Below are positions 25,776-34,207 of a DNA stretch of 38,986 bases, one piece after another. The DNA comes from Clostridia bacterium (GTDB lineage: Bacteria; Bacillota; Clostridia; Acetivibrionales; STF1-152). Numbering within the stretch: position 1 is the first letter of the stretch; the number at the start of each line of letters is the position of its first letter. The translations under genes and the position numbers were made by a program. A model generated the notes under the pieces. It did no database searches, was not told the DNA's origin, and was given only the letters and a program-made list of their open reading frames with translations. The stretch is from the NCBI GenBank assembly GCA_028280575.1, contig JANQLN010000009.1, forward strand, positions 1-38,986, written 5' to 3'.

Positions 25776-27551
25776 TTAAAATTTATCTATCTTATCCTCC
25801 AATAATTGCCTTTCATATATCCTGCTGTAATATCCTCTTTTATTCAGAAGCTGTATATGCGTTCCTCTTTCCACAATTTTACCTTCGTCCATTACAAAGA
25901 TAATATCCGCTTCCTTTATTGTTGAAATCCTGTGGGCAATAATTATGCCCGTTTTGTCCCTCATAAGGCTTTTAAGGTTTACCAGTATCATCTCTTCTGT
26001 TTGTGTGTCGACGGCAGACATTGCATCATCAAGTATTATAATCCCCGGATTGCCTGTCAATGCCCTGGCAATGGATACTCTTTGCTTCTGTCCCCCCGAA
26101 AGGTTGACACCTCTTTCACCAAGCATTGTGTCAAACTTATCCGGAAACTCAATAATATTATTATAGACATGGCTTATCCTGGCATTTTCCAAAACCTCTT
26201 CAATGTCTGTTTCATAAGGATTGAACCCTATATTATCCTTTATGGATGCTGAAAAAAGTATGTTGTCCTGGGGAACATATCCAATATTATCTCTTAATAC
26301 ATTTAAAGGAATGTCTAAAATGTCAACATCGCCGATTAAAATCAATCCCTTTCCCGGAGGGTTGTAAAATCTCAGTATAAGCTCCGCAATTGTGGTTTTC
26401 CCACTGCCTATGCTTCCAATAAAAGCAGCGGTCTGACCAGACTTAATTTTAAATGAAACATTATTCAAGGCGGGCGCTTTCGAGGGCCCGTAGGAGAAGG
26501 TTACATTATTAAATTCAATAGTCCTGTTAAGCCTTATACTTCTTTCAAGCTTGCCAAAACCTTCCTTATCGGATACATCAGGCCTTTCCTGGAACAGTTT
26601 TTCAATCCGCTCCATTGAAGCTCTTCCCTGCTGTACCTGGTTAATAATCATTCCGATAAATCCCACAGGGCGTATAATCATTCCTATGTAACTGTTAAAT
26701 GCAATAAAGTCTCCTAAAGTGATTGTCCCCTTTATCACAAGGGGCCCGCCAAAATACATGGTGATAAAAAAAGAAATTGCTGATAAAAATGTTATCAGCG
26801 GAAAAAACAATCCCCAAACTCTTACAAGGCTCATACCTGCTTTATAATTATCCATGTTTAGCTCTTCAAAGCTTTTTATTTCATTTTTCTCCTGGTTAAA
26901 AGCTTTTACCACCCTGATACCCGAAATATTCTCCTGGGCTTTCCTTGTTATATGCGCAAACGATTCCTGGACTTTTCTGAATCTTTTATTTATCACTCCG
27001 CCAAACCTGGCTATGATGAATATTAGAACAGGAAATGGTGCAAAAGCAAGAATTGTAAGCTTAAAATCAATTGTAGTTCCCACAATAACTATACTTGATA
27101 CAATAAGAAAAACAGTGTTGAGAAGCATTATTATACCTCTTCCCAATGTCATTCTAACCGCATTCAGGTCATTGGTGGATAAAGCCATAATCTCCCCTAC
27201 ACTTTTCCTGTTGAAAAAACTCATGGACAGCTTTTCAAGGTGTTTAAACAGCTCATTTCTTACAAGCATTTCATAAAGGCTGGATGTGCCTATAATCATC
27301 AGCCTTGATATATAGTGCATAAAAAAAACAAGCAGTGCCAAAAGTACTATCAGAGCTGAAATTTTCAGCAGCCCATTGTTATCTATTGCTCCGATATCCA
27401 ACGCATCTACCGTATTTCCGGTTATCCTAGGTATTATCAAAGCAATAATATTAACCAGGAAAATTGCAACAGCCCCTGTTATATATTTTCCCTTGTTTTG
27501 CTTGACAAAAAGCTCAAACCTGCTATAGAAATAACGTTTTATGCCACTCAC
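25776..27551 (-). CDS. ABC exporter half-transporter, degenerate-site subunit
   Basis: 591 aa with six hydrophobic segments (about 20-320) and an ATPase domain: Walker A GSIGSGKTT, canonical signature LSGGQKQR, and Walker B IIILDDAMSAVD, where Asp replaces the catalytic Glu. That change marks the non-hydrolysing half of heterodimeric exporters. The start is GTG with AGGAGGT eight bases upstream. It follows the MarR gene by 19 bases, so it is in a MarR-exporter-exporter operon; the MarR ligand and the exported compound are probably related. Confidence 0.93.
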   Translation of the reverse strand: MSGIKRYFYSRFELFVKQNKGKYITGAVAIFLVNIIALIIPRITGNTVDALDIGAIDNNGLLKISALIVLLALLVFFMHYISRLMIIGTSSLYEMLVRNELFKHLEKLSMSFFNRKSVGEIMALSTNDLNAVRMTLGRGIIMLLNTVFLIVSSIVIVGTTIDFKLTILAFAPFPVLIFIIARFGGVINKRFRKVQESFAHITRKAQENISGIRVVKAFNQEKNEIKSFEELNMDNYKAGMSLVRVWGLFFPLITFLSAISFFITMYFGGPLVIKGTITLGDFIAFNSYIGMIIRPVGFIGMIINQVQQGRASMERIEKLFQERPDVSDKEGFGKLERSIRLNRTIEFNNVTFSYGPSKAPALNNVSFKIKSGQTAAFIGSIGSGKTTIAELILRFYNPPGKGLILIGDVDILDIPLNVLRDNIGYVPQDNILFSASIKDNIGFNPYETDIEEVLENARISHVYNNIIEFPDKFDTMLGERGVNLSGGQKQRVSIARALTGNPGIIILDDAMSAVDTQTEEMILVNLKSLMRDKTGIIIAHRISTIKEADIIFVMDEGKIVERGTHIQLLNKRGYYSRIYERQLLEDKIDKF

Positions 27552-27570
27552 CCAACAACACCTCCTATTC

Positions 27571-27990
27571 TCAGCTTATGCCGTTTTCAAGCTTATCAAG
27601 AATATCTATAAACATCTCCATCTGGTGTTGGGGAAGGCTTCCATAAATTTTTTCTATAAACCTTTCATACTGCTTCAATGCTTCTTCCTTGACTTTACTG
27701 CCCTCCATAGTCAGCCTCAATCTTTTGAGCCGCCTGTCTTTCGCATCGTCAATCCTTTTGACAAACCCTTTTTCTTCCAATTGGTCTATTATTCCCGTCA
27801 AATTACTGTTCTCAATCTGTATTCCCTGGCTTATGTCCGAAATTGTAATTGCCTCTTTATCACCAATATTTTTAAGTACCATAAACTGGCTCGGGGAAAG
27901 GGCAAGTTCCTGGAGCTGTCCCCTTCTGATTCTTTTGACATGACCTGATGCCTTCATAAACTTGCGATGACAAATTGAATACATCTCCAT
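27571..27990 (-). CDS. MarR-family transcriptional repressor of the exporter operon
   Basis: 139 aa, the family length. The winged helix-turn-helix includes LALSPSQFMVLKNIGDKEAI, TISDISQGIQIENSNLTGII and the wing FVKRIDDAKDRRLKRLRLT, the DxRxxxxxLT motif of the family. The ATG has AGGTGG at good spacing. It is transcribed before two ABC exporter genes and behind a promoter covered by a 53-bp palindrome, so it probably represses its own operon until an inducing compound binds. Confidence 0.93.
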   Translation of the reverse strand: MEMYSICHRKFMKASGHVKRIRRGQLQELALSPSQFMVLKNIGDKEAITISDISQGIQIENSNLTGIIDQLEEKGFVKRIDDAKDRRLKRLRLTMEGSKVKEEALKQYERFIEKIYGSLPQHQMEMFIDILDKLENGIS

Positions 27991-28002
27991 ACAAGCACCA
28001 CC

Positions 28003-28055
28003 TTCTTTATATGTTATAATATTTATAATATATAAATATTATAACATATAAAGAA
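28003..28055. promoter_or_regulatory. 53-bp near-perfect palindrome, MarR operator
   Basis: 25-base arms (28003-28027 and 28031-28055) are exact reverse complements around a 3-base centre ATA. It starts 13 bases before the MarR ATG and covers the -10 hexamer. The length would hold two MarR dimers. Transcribed, it would also form a stable hairpin in the leader. Confidence 0.75.
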
Positions 28056-28067
28056 AAAGTCTGCCAA
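28038..28067 (-). promoter_or_regulatory. Promoter of the MarR/ABC exporter operon
   Basis: On the minus strand TTGGCA (28062-28067), an 18-base spacer and a perfect TATAAT (28038-28043). The -10 is inside the palindrome, so a bound repressor would block polymerase. Confidence 0.6.
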
Positions 28068-28083
28068 CCTATTTTTAAAAATG

Positions 28084-28118
28084 GGGCAACTAAAAATTTT
28101 TTTCTGCCGTATTTGCCC
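28084..28118 (-). terminator. Possible terminator after the Gfo/Idh/MocA gene
   Basis: GGGCAA (28084-28089) and TTGCCC (28113-28118) can pair around a 23-base loop; on the minus strand the stem is followed by CCATTTTT. The large loop makes this a weak call. Confidence 0.3.
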
Positions 28119-28149
28119 TATAAAGTATTTGAAGTAATATCTTGTTTGT

Positions 28150-29445
28150 TTATTTATCAGGAAAATTTACCAGGCTGTCAATTTGTACGGGCAGTCCTGT
28201 TTTGAAGGATTTATTGGCTGCTATACCTGTCAGAATTGACATGGCACCGTCCACGTGTGAAGCCGCCCTTTTGAATTTATCCTCTTTTGGCTCTCCGAAT
28301 ATGTCGTTAAGCAGTGCCGGGTCTCCTCCGCCATGTCCGCCTTCCTTTTCTTCAATTTCAACCTCATACGGTTTTTTAAAAATGGGAAGCACCAGTATTT
28401 TTTTGTAGGATAACGCTCCCTCGTCGGACACCTTACCCCCTGCATTCACATAAGTCTTTTCAGCAATAGAGGCTTCTATCCTTCCCTTTGTACCGTTGAA
28501 ATTAACCCTGAAGCCTTCCCATGGCATATAAGCATTAAGAGAGTATGTAAGGATTGCATTATTTTTATACCTTACCATAACACCCATAGTATCTTCAATG
28601 CTTATTCCGTCTCCAAAAACACTCTGGTCGCGTATATATCCATCCTCACTCTCCGCATCAAGATAAAGCCCTTTTAATCTTTCCTTTTGTTCCATATACA
28701 ATGCGAATGGATCACCTTTGGCATTTTCACTATTATGTGCTCTTGAATAAAACTTTGTAATCCCCCTGTTTTCAGCGTTTTCACGCCCATAAAACATAAG
28801 GTCCCCCATACCGAAAACAGTTTCAGGCCGTGTTCCCAACCAGAAGTTGACAAGATCAAAATGATGTGTGGATTTATGAACCATCAATCCGCCGCTGTTT
28901 CTTTTATCCCTGTGCCATCTTCTAAAATAATCGGCTCCGTGGAATGTATCCAAAAGCCATTCAAAATGCACCGAATTTATTTTGCCAATTGTACCGTCCA
29001 TAATGAGCTGCCTCAACTTTGTATTATGAGGTGCATACCTGTAATTAAAAGTAACCCTTATGTTTTGTCCTGTTTTTTTAACAGCATCCAGAATTTCCTG
29101 GCACTTTACTTCATCCACTGTCATTGGCTTTTCAGTAATTACATCGCATCCTAACTCCATGGCCCTGACAATATACCTATGATGTGTACGGTCTATTGAA
29201 GTAACTATAACTGCATCGGGATTTTCTTTCCTGACCATATGGTCAAACTCATGAGACATATATGTTTTTACGGGCCTTGCATTAAACTCCTTTTCCAGAA
29301 TCCTATTTGAATAATCCATCCTGGCTTTATTTATATCACAAAATGCTAGCAGCTGGGAAGTATCCTTAAAATCACTTGCAACAGCACCATAAAAAAATCT
29401 TGCCCTGCCTCCCGTACCAACCTGTACATATTTTGTTTTAGACAT
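28150..29445 (-). CDS. Gfo/Idh/MocA-family oxidoreductase (long form)
   Basis: 431 aa. The N-terminus VQVGTGGRARFFYGAVASDF is the NAD(P)-binding Rossmann fold with the GxGxxx pattern altered to GTGGRA, and ITEKPMTVDE is the conserved EKP motif. GLMVHKSTHHFDLVNFWLG supplies the catalytic His region. The C-terminal part GGHGGGDPALLNDIF is typical of the approximately 430-aa clostridial subgroup, longer than the 350-aa kind at 21568. GGAGG lies 11 bases before the ATG. It is a single-gene unit. The substrate, probably a sugar or sugar acid, is not evident. Confidence 0.9.
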   Translation of the reverse strand: MSKTKYVQVGTGGRARFFYGAVASDFKDTSQLLAFCDINKARMDYSNRILEKEFNARPVKTYMSHEFDHMVRKENPDAVIVTSIDRTHHRYIVRAMELGCDVITEKPMTVDEVKCQEILDAVKKTGQNIRVTFNYRYAPHNTKLRQLIMDGTIGKINSVHFEWLLDTFHGADYFRRWHRDKRNSGGLMVHKSTHHFDLVNFWLGTRPETVFGMGDLMFYGRENAENRGITKFYSRAHNSENAKGDPFALYMEQKERLKGLYLDAESEDGYIRDQSVFGDGISIEDTMGVMVRYKNNAILTYSLNAYMPWEGFRVNFNGTKGRIEASIAEKTYVNAGGKVSDEGALSYKKILVLPIFKKPYEVEIEEKEGGHGGGDPALLNDIFGEPKEDKFKRAASHVDGAMSILTGIAANKSFKTGLPVQIDSLVNFPDK

Positions 29446-29656
29446 TTTTAAATAACCTCCGCCTGTTTAATTGGACGCACCTTTAATGAAATAAAGGGTT
29501 ATCCCCCAATATCAAATAAAAAAACCATTTTCTATTTTAATAGTGTAGGTCAATTTTTACATATAATCAACTCATTATTTGTCTATTGTATTGAATTTTC
29601 TTCATATTTTGTCATATGAAAACTTCAAAGCCATATTGCATAGAATTACGACAATA

Positions 29657-30622
29657 TTAAACGGCCCTCATGTCCGACCATTTGCCGCAACGGTCCCCCC
29701 ATCGTGCTATAACCTTTCCGTCGGATGCAATTTCAATAACTTCACACATATTTGAACAATCCTCACATTTTATACCTTTTGCCGTATATTCTTTTTTAAC
29801 GGCTCCAAATCCATGGAAGCTGGTCTTTTTCATTTTTCTTTGACTGCAGGCAATAACAGCAGCTCCATACGCGCCCATTACATCATAATGCTCCGGTATA
29901 ATGATATCCGTTCCAAGTGTCTTTTTAAATGCTTTAACTATTCCTCCATTGGCAGCAACACCGCCTTGAAAAACCACTGTTTCCCTGATTTCCTTGCCTT
30001 TGGCAAGATTATTCAGGTAGTTTCTGACCAATGCATAACAAAGTCCTGCTACAATGTCTTCAGCACTGTGTCCTGCCTGCTGCTTGTGTATCATATCCGA
30101 TTCTGCAAAAACAGCACATCTGCCTGCTATACGTACCGGAGAACTTGATTTCAATGCAAGGTTACCAAAATCATTGATTGAAAAACCCATCCTTGCAGCC
30201 TGCCTGTCAAGGAAAGAACCTGTACCTGCGGCACATACCGTATTCATGGCAAAATCATAGACAAGCCCGTTCCTCATCAGGATAATCTTAGAATCCTGTC
30301 CTCCTATTTCTAAAATGGTCTGAACTCCATCAACAAGCTTTTGCGCTGCTATTGCATGGGTAGTTATTTCATTTTTTACAACATCGGCCCCGAGTATAAC
30401 GGAAGCTAACTGCCTGCCGCTGCCCGTTGTGCCGACACCCTGGACATAAAGGCTTTTGCTCCAGTTTTTTTCTATTTTTCCCATAGCGCTGCATAACGCT
30501 TTAATTGGCTGTCCCTCTGTCCTTATATATATTTTGTCAAGCATATTGCCTTTATTGTCGATTACTGCTATATTAGTACTAACAGAACCCACGTCAATTC
30601 CGATATAACAATCAGTTTTCAA
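29657..30622 (-). CDS. 2-hydroxyacyl-CoA dehydratase-type activase (BadF/BadG/HgdC ATPase)
   Basis: 321 aa ASKHA-fold ATPase: phosphate-binding GIDVGSVSTN (8-17), GVGTTGSGR (62-70) and LEIGGQDSKI (104-113). C130 (NTVCAAGTG) and C169 (AGRCAVFAES) are 39 residues apart, as are the two cysteines by which HgdC dimers hold their 4Fe-4S cluster. The C-terminus adds a Cys-rich tail (KCEDCSNMC and GDRCGKW) that could bind a further metal. The start is TTG with AAGGAGTGG upstream; it overlaps the preceding gene by four bases. The protein uses ATP to push a low-potential electron into a partner. The expected dehydratase is not nearby. Confidence 0.9.
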   Translation of the reverse strand: MKTDCYIGIDVGSVSTNIAVIDNKGNMLDKIYIRTEGQPIKALCSAMGKIEKNWSKSLYVQGVGTTGSGRQLASVILGADVVKNEITTHAIAAQKLVDGVQTILEIGGQDSKIILMRNGLVYDFAMNTVCAAGTGSFLDRQAARMGFSINDFGNLALKSSSPVRIAGRCAVFAESDMIHKQQAGHSAEDIVAGLCYALVRNYLNNLAKGKEIRETVVFQGGVAANGGIVKAFKKTLGTDIIIPEHYDVMGAYGAAVIACSQRKMKKTSFHGFGAVKKEYTAKGIKCEDCSNMCEVIEIASDGKVIARWGDRCGKWSDMRAV

Positions 30623-31749
30623 ATATTTCCACTCCTTAAAGTCAAATCAAAACCAGCTTTTTGCCCCGTGTTTTTATTCCTTCTTGATTCAAGTAAATCG
30701 GCAAATGCTTCCACCCTTGTCATATATCCTGCTTCACCTGTCATTTCATCTATAATCAATGTCATAACAGGTATATCATAATCTTTTTCAACAGCCGGTA
30801 ATATGCTTTCAGCTACAATTTCCGGCATGCATGTGAGGGGATAAATCTGTATTATCCCGTCATAATTGTTTTTTGCATAAAGCACCGTATTACCAACAGT
30901 TTCCCTGGCATGCCCGCCTATCATTGCACCAAGATAAGGGTAAGCCGCCTTTGCAAACTCCATATCCCTGGGCAAAGGCAGTGCTTTCTTTATCATATGC
31001 TCCACAATCCAGCCGCTCACCGTAACCGACCTGTCAACCTGGATTCCGAGATTGCCCAGGCGGGCCTCAATATTAAAGTTGGTATTGGAGTCAACGGTTG
31101 TGTATATTTCACCTACTATTCCGATTTTAAGAGGTTCTATGGACTTATTCATTTTAATGCTGTTCAATTCGTCAAAGGTTTTAGCAATATGCTTTTCCAT
31201 TCCCCTAAACCCTTTTACTGATAACGCTTCTGTCCTGAACTTTTTATAGACGCCATCCGTTTCTCCTTTATTTAGTTCCCGTGGACGGATTTTAAAGCAA
31301 AGTTTTTCCAATTTATCCACACTGATAGCAATACGGGAAGCATTTTTAAATGCCCAGATTATTTTTGGCAGGTTGAAAGCTCCGGTAAGCTTAACGATCC
31401 TTCTTACCAGTTCCCAGACATTGCCATATGGTGCTTCCAGGACTATTATCTTCATGTCAATTCCCATGTCTTCAAGTATTTCCCTTTGGAGCTCACAATA
31501 GTATCCGAACCTGCAAGGTCCGCATCCGCCTGCCATAAGAATTGTATCGGCACCCTTTTTATATGCCTGGAGGTAATTTCCAATATTGATTTTCAATGGA
31601 AGGCAGCAGCATTCAGGTGCATGTCTTGTCCCCAATTCAAGGGCCTCCCTGTTATTGAAAGGCGGAATTATACAATCTATATTTAGTTCATCAAGCAGTG
31701 GCTTCACGCATATATAAGTATTACCCAGGTGCGGAAAAGTTATTTTCAT
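30619..31749 (-). CDS. Activase-associated cysteine-rich protein (COG3581/HgdB-like)
   Basis: 376 aa. I recognise it as the kind of conserved protein that accompanies CoA-enzyme activases (COG3580/COG3581, DUF2229-related), distantly like the D component of 2-hydroxyacyl-CoA dehydratases. Cysteines are clustered: APECCCLPLK (near residue 50), GGCGPCRFGYYCELQ (near 80) and YPLTCMPEIV (near 290), fit for an Fe-S cluster. The ATG follows GAGGAG by five bases; its 5' end overlaps the previous gene by 29 bases and its 3' end overlaps the activase by four. It is probably the electron-accepting partner of the activase; the reaction is unknown. Confidence 0.78.
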   Translation of the reverse strand: MKITFPHLGNTYICVKPLLDELNIDCIIPPFNNREALELGTRHAPECCCLPLKINIGNYLQAYKKGADTILMAGGCGPCRFGYYCELQREILEDMGIDMKIIVLEAPYGNVWELVRRIVKLTGAFNLPKIIWAFKNASRIAISVDKLEKLCFKIRPRELNKGETDGVYKKFRTEALSVKGFRGMEKHIAKTFDELNSIKMNKSIEPLKIGIVGEIYTTVDSNTNFNIEARLGNLGIQVDRSVTVSGWIVEHMIKKALPLPRDMEFAKAAYPYLGAMIGGHARETVGNTVLYAKNNYDGIIQIYPLTCMPEIVAESILPAVEKDYDIPVMTLIIDEMTGEAGYMTRVEAFADLLESRRNKNTGQKAGFDLTLRSGNI

Positions 31750-32713
31750 CAGCTCTCCTCCAGCTTATCATGTCTGTAAATGCTTCAATCCTTGTATCAA
31801 CTCCTGCTTCGCCTGTATGCTCGTCAAGCGTGATAACAGTAAAAGGTATTTCTGAAAATTTACGAATCCTTCTTTCAGCCATACTGCAAACAAATGAATC
31901 TATACCGCATCCAAATGTCATAACATATACTATTCCGTCAATATTATTTTCCCTTATGCATTTATTAATCATGCCGATTGCCAATGTACCGAAATTCCAA
32001 AACATTTTTTTATTCAGTGTGCTTGCATATTCTCTAAGCTCCCCGCTGCTGGACATATCAATGGTAACAACCTCTACTCCCTTATTTTTAAGCTTCTTTA
32101 TTATGTTCATATTCATGCCGGCATCATAGATATTGTATTGGTGACCCAGTAACAGCACCTTATATGTGTCAATCCTCTTCGAAGGCAGGGGATAAATCTT
32201 CTTTTCCAGTATATCAGTAGGAAGTACTCCCCTTTTAACCTTCTCCCTGAAAGCCCGGTAATCAGATAGTGCCTTTGAATATGCACTTTTTGCCTTATTT
32301 TTGCTTATCCCCGATATCCGGGCAATTTTATAAACAGCTTCCAGTATACTTTTTTCCTTATCCCGTAAGTTTATTTCAACATCAATTACAGGGGGCAGAT
32401 TTTTTATAGCATGCCTTATCATATCAGGCAGCCCCCCTATCTTGGGACATATATATTCATTTTTTGAAATGCTTGTCAGCCTGGGTATAAAAAGCATGTC
32501 CACCCTGTCTTTTAAATGGATCACATGTCCATGATACATTTTTACAGGCAGGCATGCTTCGTCATTTGATGCATTAACACCGTCATCAAGTATTTTTCTG
32601 CATGATGGTATTGAAGTAACAGCTTCCATTCCAAGTTCATTAAAAAAACTTTCCCATAAGGGATAAAATTTATAAAAATATAATCCTCCGGGAATACCTA
32701 CCCTTTTGTTCAT
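31721..32713 (-). CDS. Activase-associated protein, DUF2229/COG3580-like
   Basis: 330 aa from ATG 32713, seven bases after GAGGTG; an in-frame TTG lies two codons earlier. The opening RVGIPGGLYFYKFYPLWESF matches the DUF2229 start that in larger activases follows the ATPase domain. Cysteines suited to Fe-S binding are in IPSCRKILDD, NDEACLPVK, EYICPKIGG and FGCGIDSFVC. The ending VITLDEHTGEAGVDTRIEAF is echoed in the next gene (LIIDEMTGEAGYMTRVEAF), so the two proteins are related to each other. In many Firmicutes these parts are fused with the activase in one protein of about 1400 aa; here they are separate. Role unknown, probably redox. Confidence 0.78.
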   Translation of the reverse strand: MNKRVGIPGGLYFYKFYPLWESFFNELGMEAVTSIPSCRKILDDGVNASNDEACLPVKMYHGHVIHLKDRVDMLFIPRLTSISKNEYICPKIGGLPDMIRHAIKNLPPVIDVEINLRDKEKSILEAVYKIARISGISKNKAKSAYSKALSDYRAFREKVKRGVLPTDILEKKIYPLPSKRIDTYKVLLLGHQYNIYDAGMNMNIIKKLKNKGVEVVTIDMSSSGELREYASTLNKKMFWNFGTLAIGMINKCIRENNIDGIVYVMTFGCGIDSFVCSMAERRIRKFSEIPFTVITLDEHTGEAGVDTRIEAFTDMISWRRADENNFSAPG

Positions 32714-32790
32714 AGACAAACACCTCGAAGCTATTATTGACTTTTATTCTTTTTAATATACCAGGCTGGCAAATTTTTAACGATGATTGC

Positions 32791-32859
32791 AAAAAAAAGG
32801 ACGAATCCAAAGGTATATTATCAGCAATTGGCTTATATTATATACCTTGATTCGTCCTT
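32791..32859 (-). terminator. Rho-independent terminator of the aldolase gene
   Basis: Right arm 32841-32859 pairs with 32797-32817 over 19 bp with a 2-base bulge (AAGGACGAATC and AAGGTATA are exact). On the minus strand the stem runs into eight T (32791-32798). It starts 35 bases past the aldolase stop and separates it from the activase trio. Confidence 0.85.
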
Positions 32860-32893
32860 CCGGTTTTTTGCTTTCAGGGCTGTAAGCAGGTTT

Positions 32894-33823
32894 TTATGCT
32901 CTGCCGTTACAGCCTAATACATTGGTAATTTTATGCCTGACAAGATTTTTAATCTGAGTTCTTGCAGGGCCTAAATATTTCCTCGGATCAAAATCATCAG
33001 GTTTCACTGCAAAATGCTCCCTTATTGCAGCCGTCATGGCAAGTCTCAGGTCGGAATCAATGTTGATTTTACATACGGCCATGCTTGCCGCCTTTCTGAG
33101 CATATCTTCCGGAACTCCCTGTGCTCCGGGCATGTCTCCGCCATATTTGTTTATGGTTTCTACAAATTCAGGGACAACAGACGACGCACCGTGCAGGACT
33201 ATCGGAAAGCCTGCAAGTCTTTTTTGTATTTCTTCAAGAATATCAAATCTGAGTTTTGGCTCACCTTTGAATTTAAATGCACCATGACTTGTGCCTATGG
33301 CAATTGCCAGAGAATCAACACCGGTGGTTTTAACGAATTCTTCAACCTGGTCGGGGTCGGTAAAAGCCGCGTCTTCGTCCGATACATTAACGGCATCTTC
33401 TATTCCCGCAAGCCTTCCCAATTCCCCTTCTACTACTACACCTTTATCGTGGGCATAATCGACAACCTGCTTTGTCAGCTTCATATTCTCTTCAAACCCA
33501 TGATGGGAACCGTCAATCATAACTGAGGTAAATCCGCCGTCAATACAGGATTTGCAGAGCTCAAAAGTGTCTCCGTGATCAAGATGCACACAGATGGGAA
33601 GCCCGGTTTCCTCAAGAGCAGCTTCAATCAATTTCATAAGATATGTATGATTGGCATACTTTCTTGCTCCCGCAGACACCTGGAGAATAAGGGGAGCCTT
33701 TTCTTCCATAGCCGCTTCGGTTATTCCCTGGATTATTTCCATGTTGTTTACATTAAAAGCTCCAATCGCATACCCGCCTTCATAAGCCTTTTTAAACATT
33801 TCTGTCGATGTTACTAATGGCAT
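32894..33823 (-). CDS. fba: Fructose-bisphosphate aldolase, class II
   Basis: 309 aa zinc-dependent aldolase that splits fructose 1,6-bisphosphate into dihydroxyacetone phosphate and glyceraldehyde 3-phosphate. AIGAFNVNNMEIIQGITEAA opens the barrel. VHLDHGD carries the catalytic Asp and a zinc His, FTSVMIDGSHHGFEEN and VEGELGRLAG are the class II signatures, and IVLHGASSV carries another zinc His. The ATG has AGGAGT nine bases upstream. It is divergent from the phosphofructokinase gene, the preceding step of glycolysis, and has its own terminator. Confidence 0.96.
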   Translation of the reverse strand: MPLVTSTEMFKKAYEGGYAIGAFNVNNMEIIQGITEAAMEEKAPLILQVSAGARKYANHTYLMKLIEAALEETGLPICVHLDHGDTFELCKSCIDGGFTSVMIDGSHHGFEENMKLTKQVVDYAHDKGVVVEGELGRLAGIEDAVNVSDEDAAFTDPDQVEEFVKTTGVDSLAIAIGTSHGAFKFKGEPKLRFDILEEIQKRLAGFPIVLHGASSVVPEFVETINKYGGDMPGAQGVPEDMLRKAASMAVCKINIDSDLRLAMTAAIREHFAVKPDDFDPRKYLGPARTQIKNLVRHKITNVLGCNGRA

Positions 33824-34207
33824 TTTAAATGCACTCCTTCCGCTTAATTATATTTTTATATGCCAGAAAACTTATATACTTAAAATCTGATCTGCCTATT
33901 TATTTTACAGCCAGTATGAATCTTTTGTTTTCTGTTTTATGCTTTTTATCATTCTAATTTTATCAGATTTCATCTCAAAATCAAAGCAATTTTGCCTTTT
34001 TGTTAAAAATTTATCAAGTCAGCTTGTATTATAATTACATAAATTACAGATATATTGTAAACAATCATATAAATAAATTAATTTGACAAAAAAATATCAA
34101 TGTTCATTGATTTTTATGTACCATTATGATATATATATATTAATTGGGTACAGGGAATACCATTTTTTTTAACATATAAACAATTAAAACCAGGAGGTAT
34201 ATAATTT
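33824..34207. promoter_or_regulatory. Divergent promoter region of aldolase and PPi-phosphofructokinase
   Basis: 384 bases, AT-rich, without a gene. For the aldolase a candidate is TTGATT-16-TAAAAT on the minus strand (33979-33984, 33957-33962). For phosphofructokinase, TTGATT-17-TATATA (34107-34112, 34130-34135) is the better of two; TTGACA (34083-34088) has no good -10. An inverted repeat ATCAATG-TT-CATTGAT (34096-34111) overlaps this -35 and could be an operator. AGGAGGT before the ATG at 34208 is a strong ribosome site. Confidence 0.45.
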
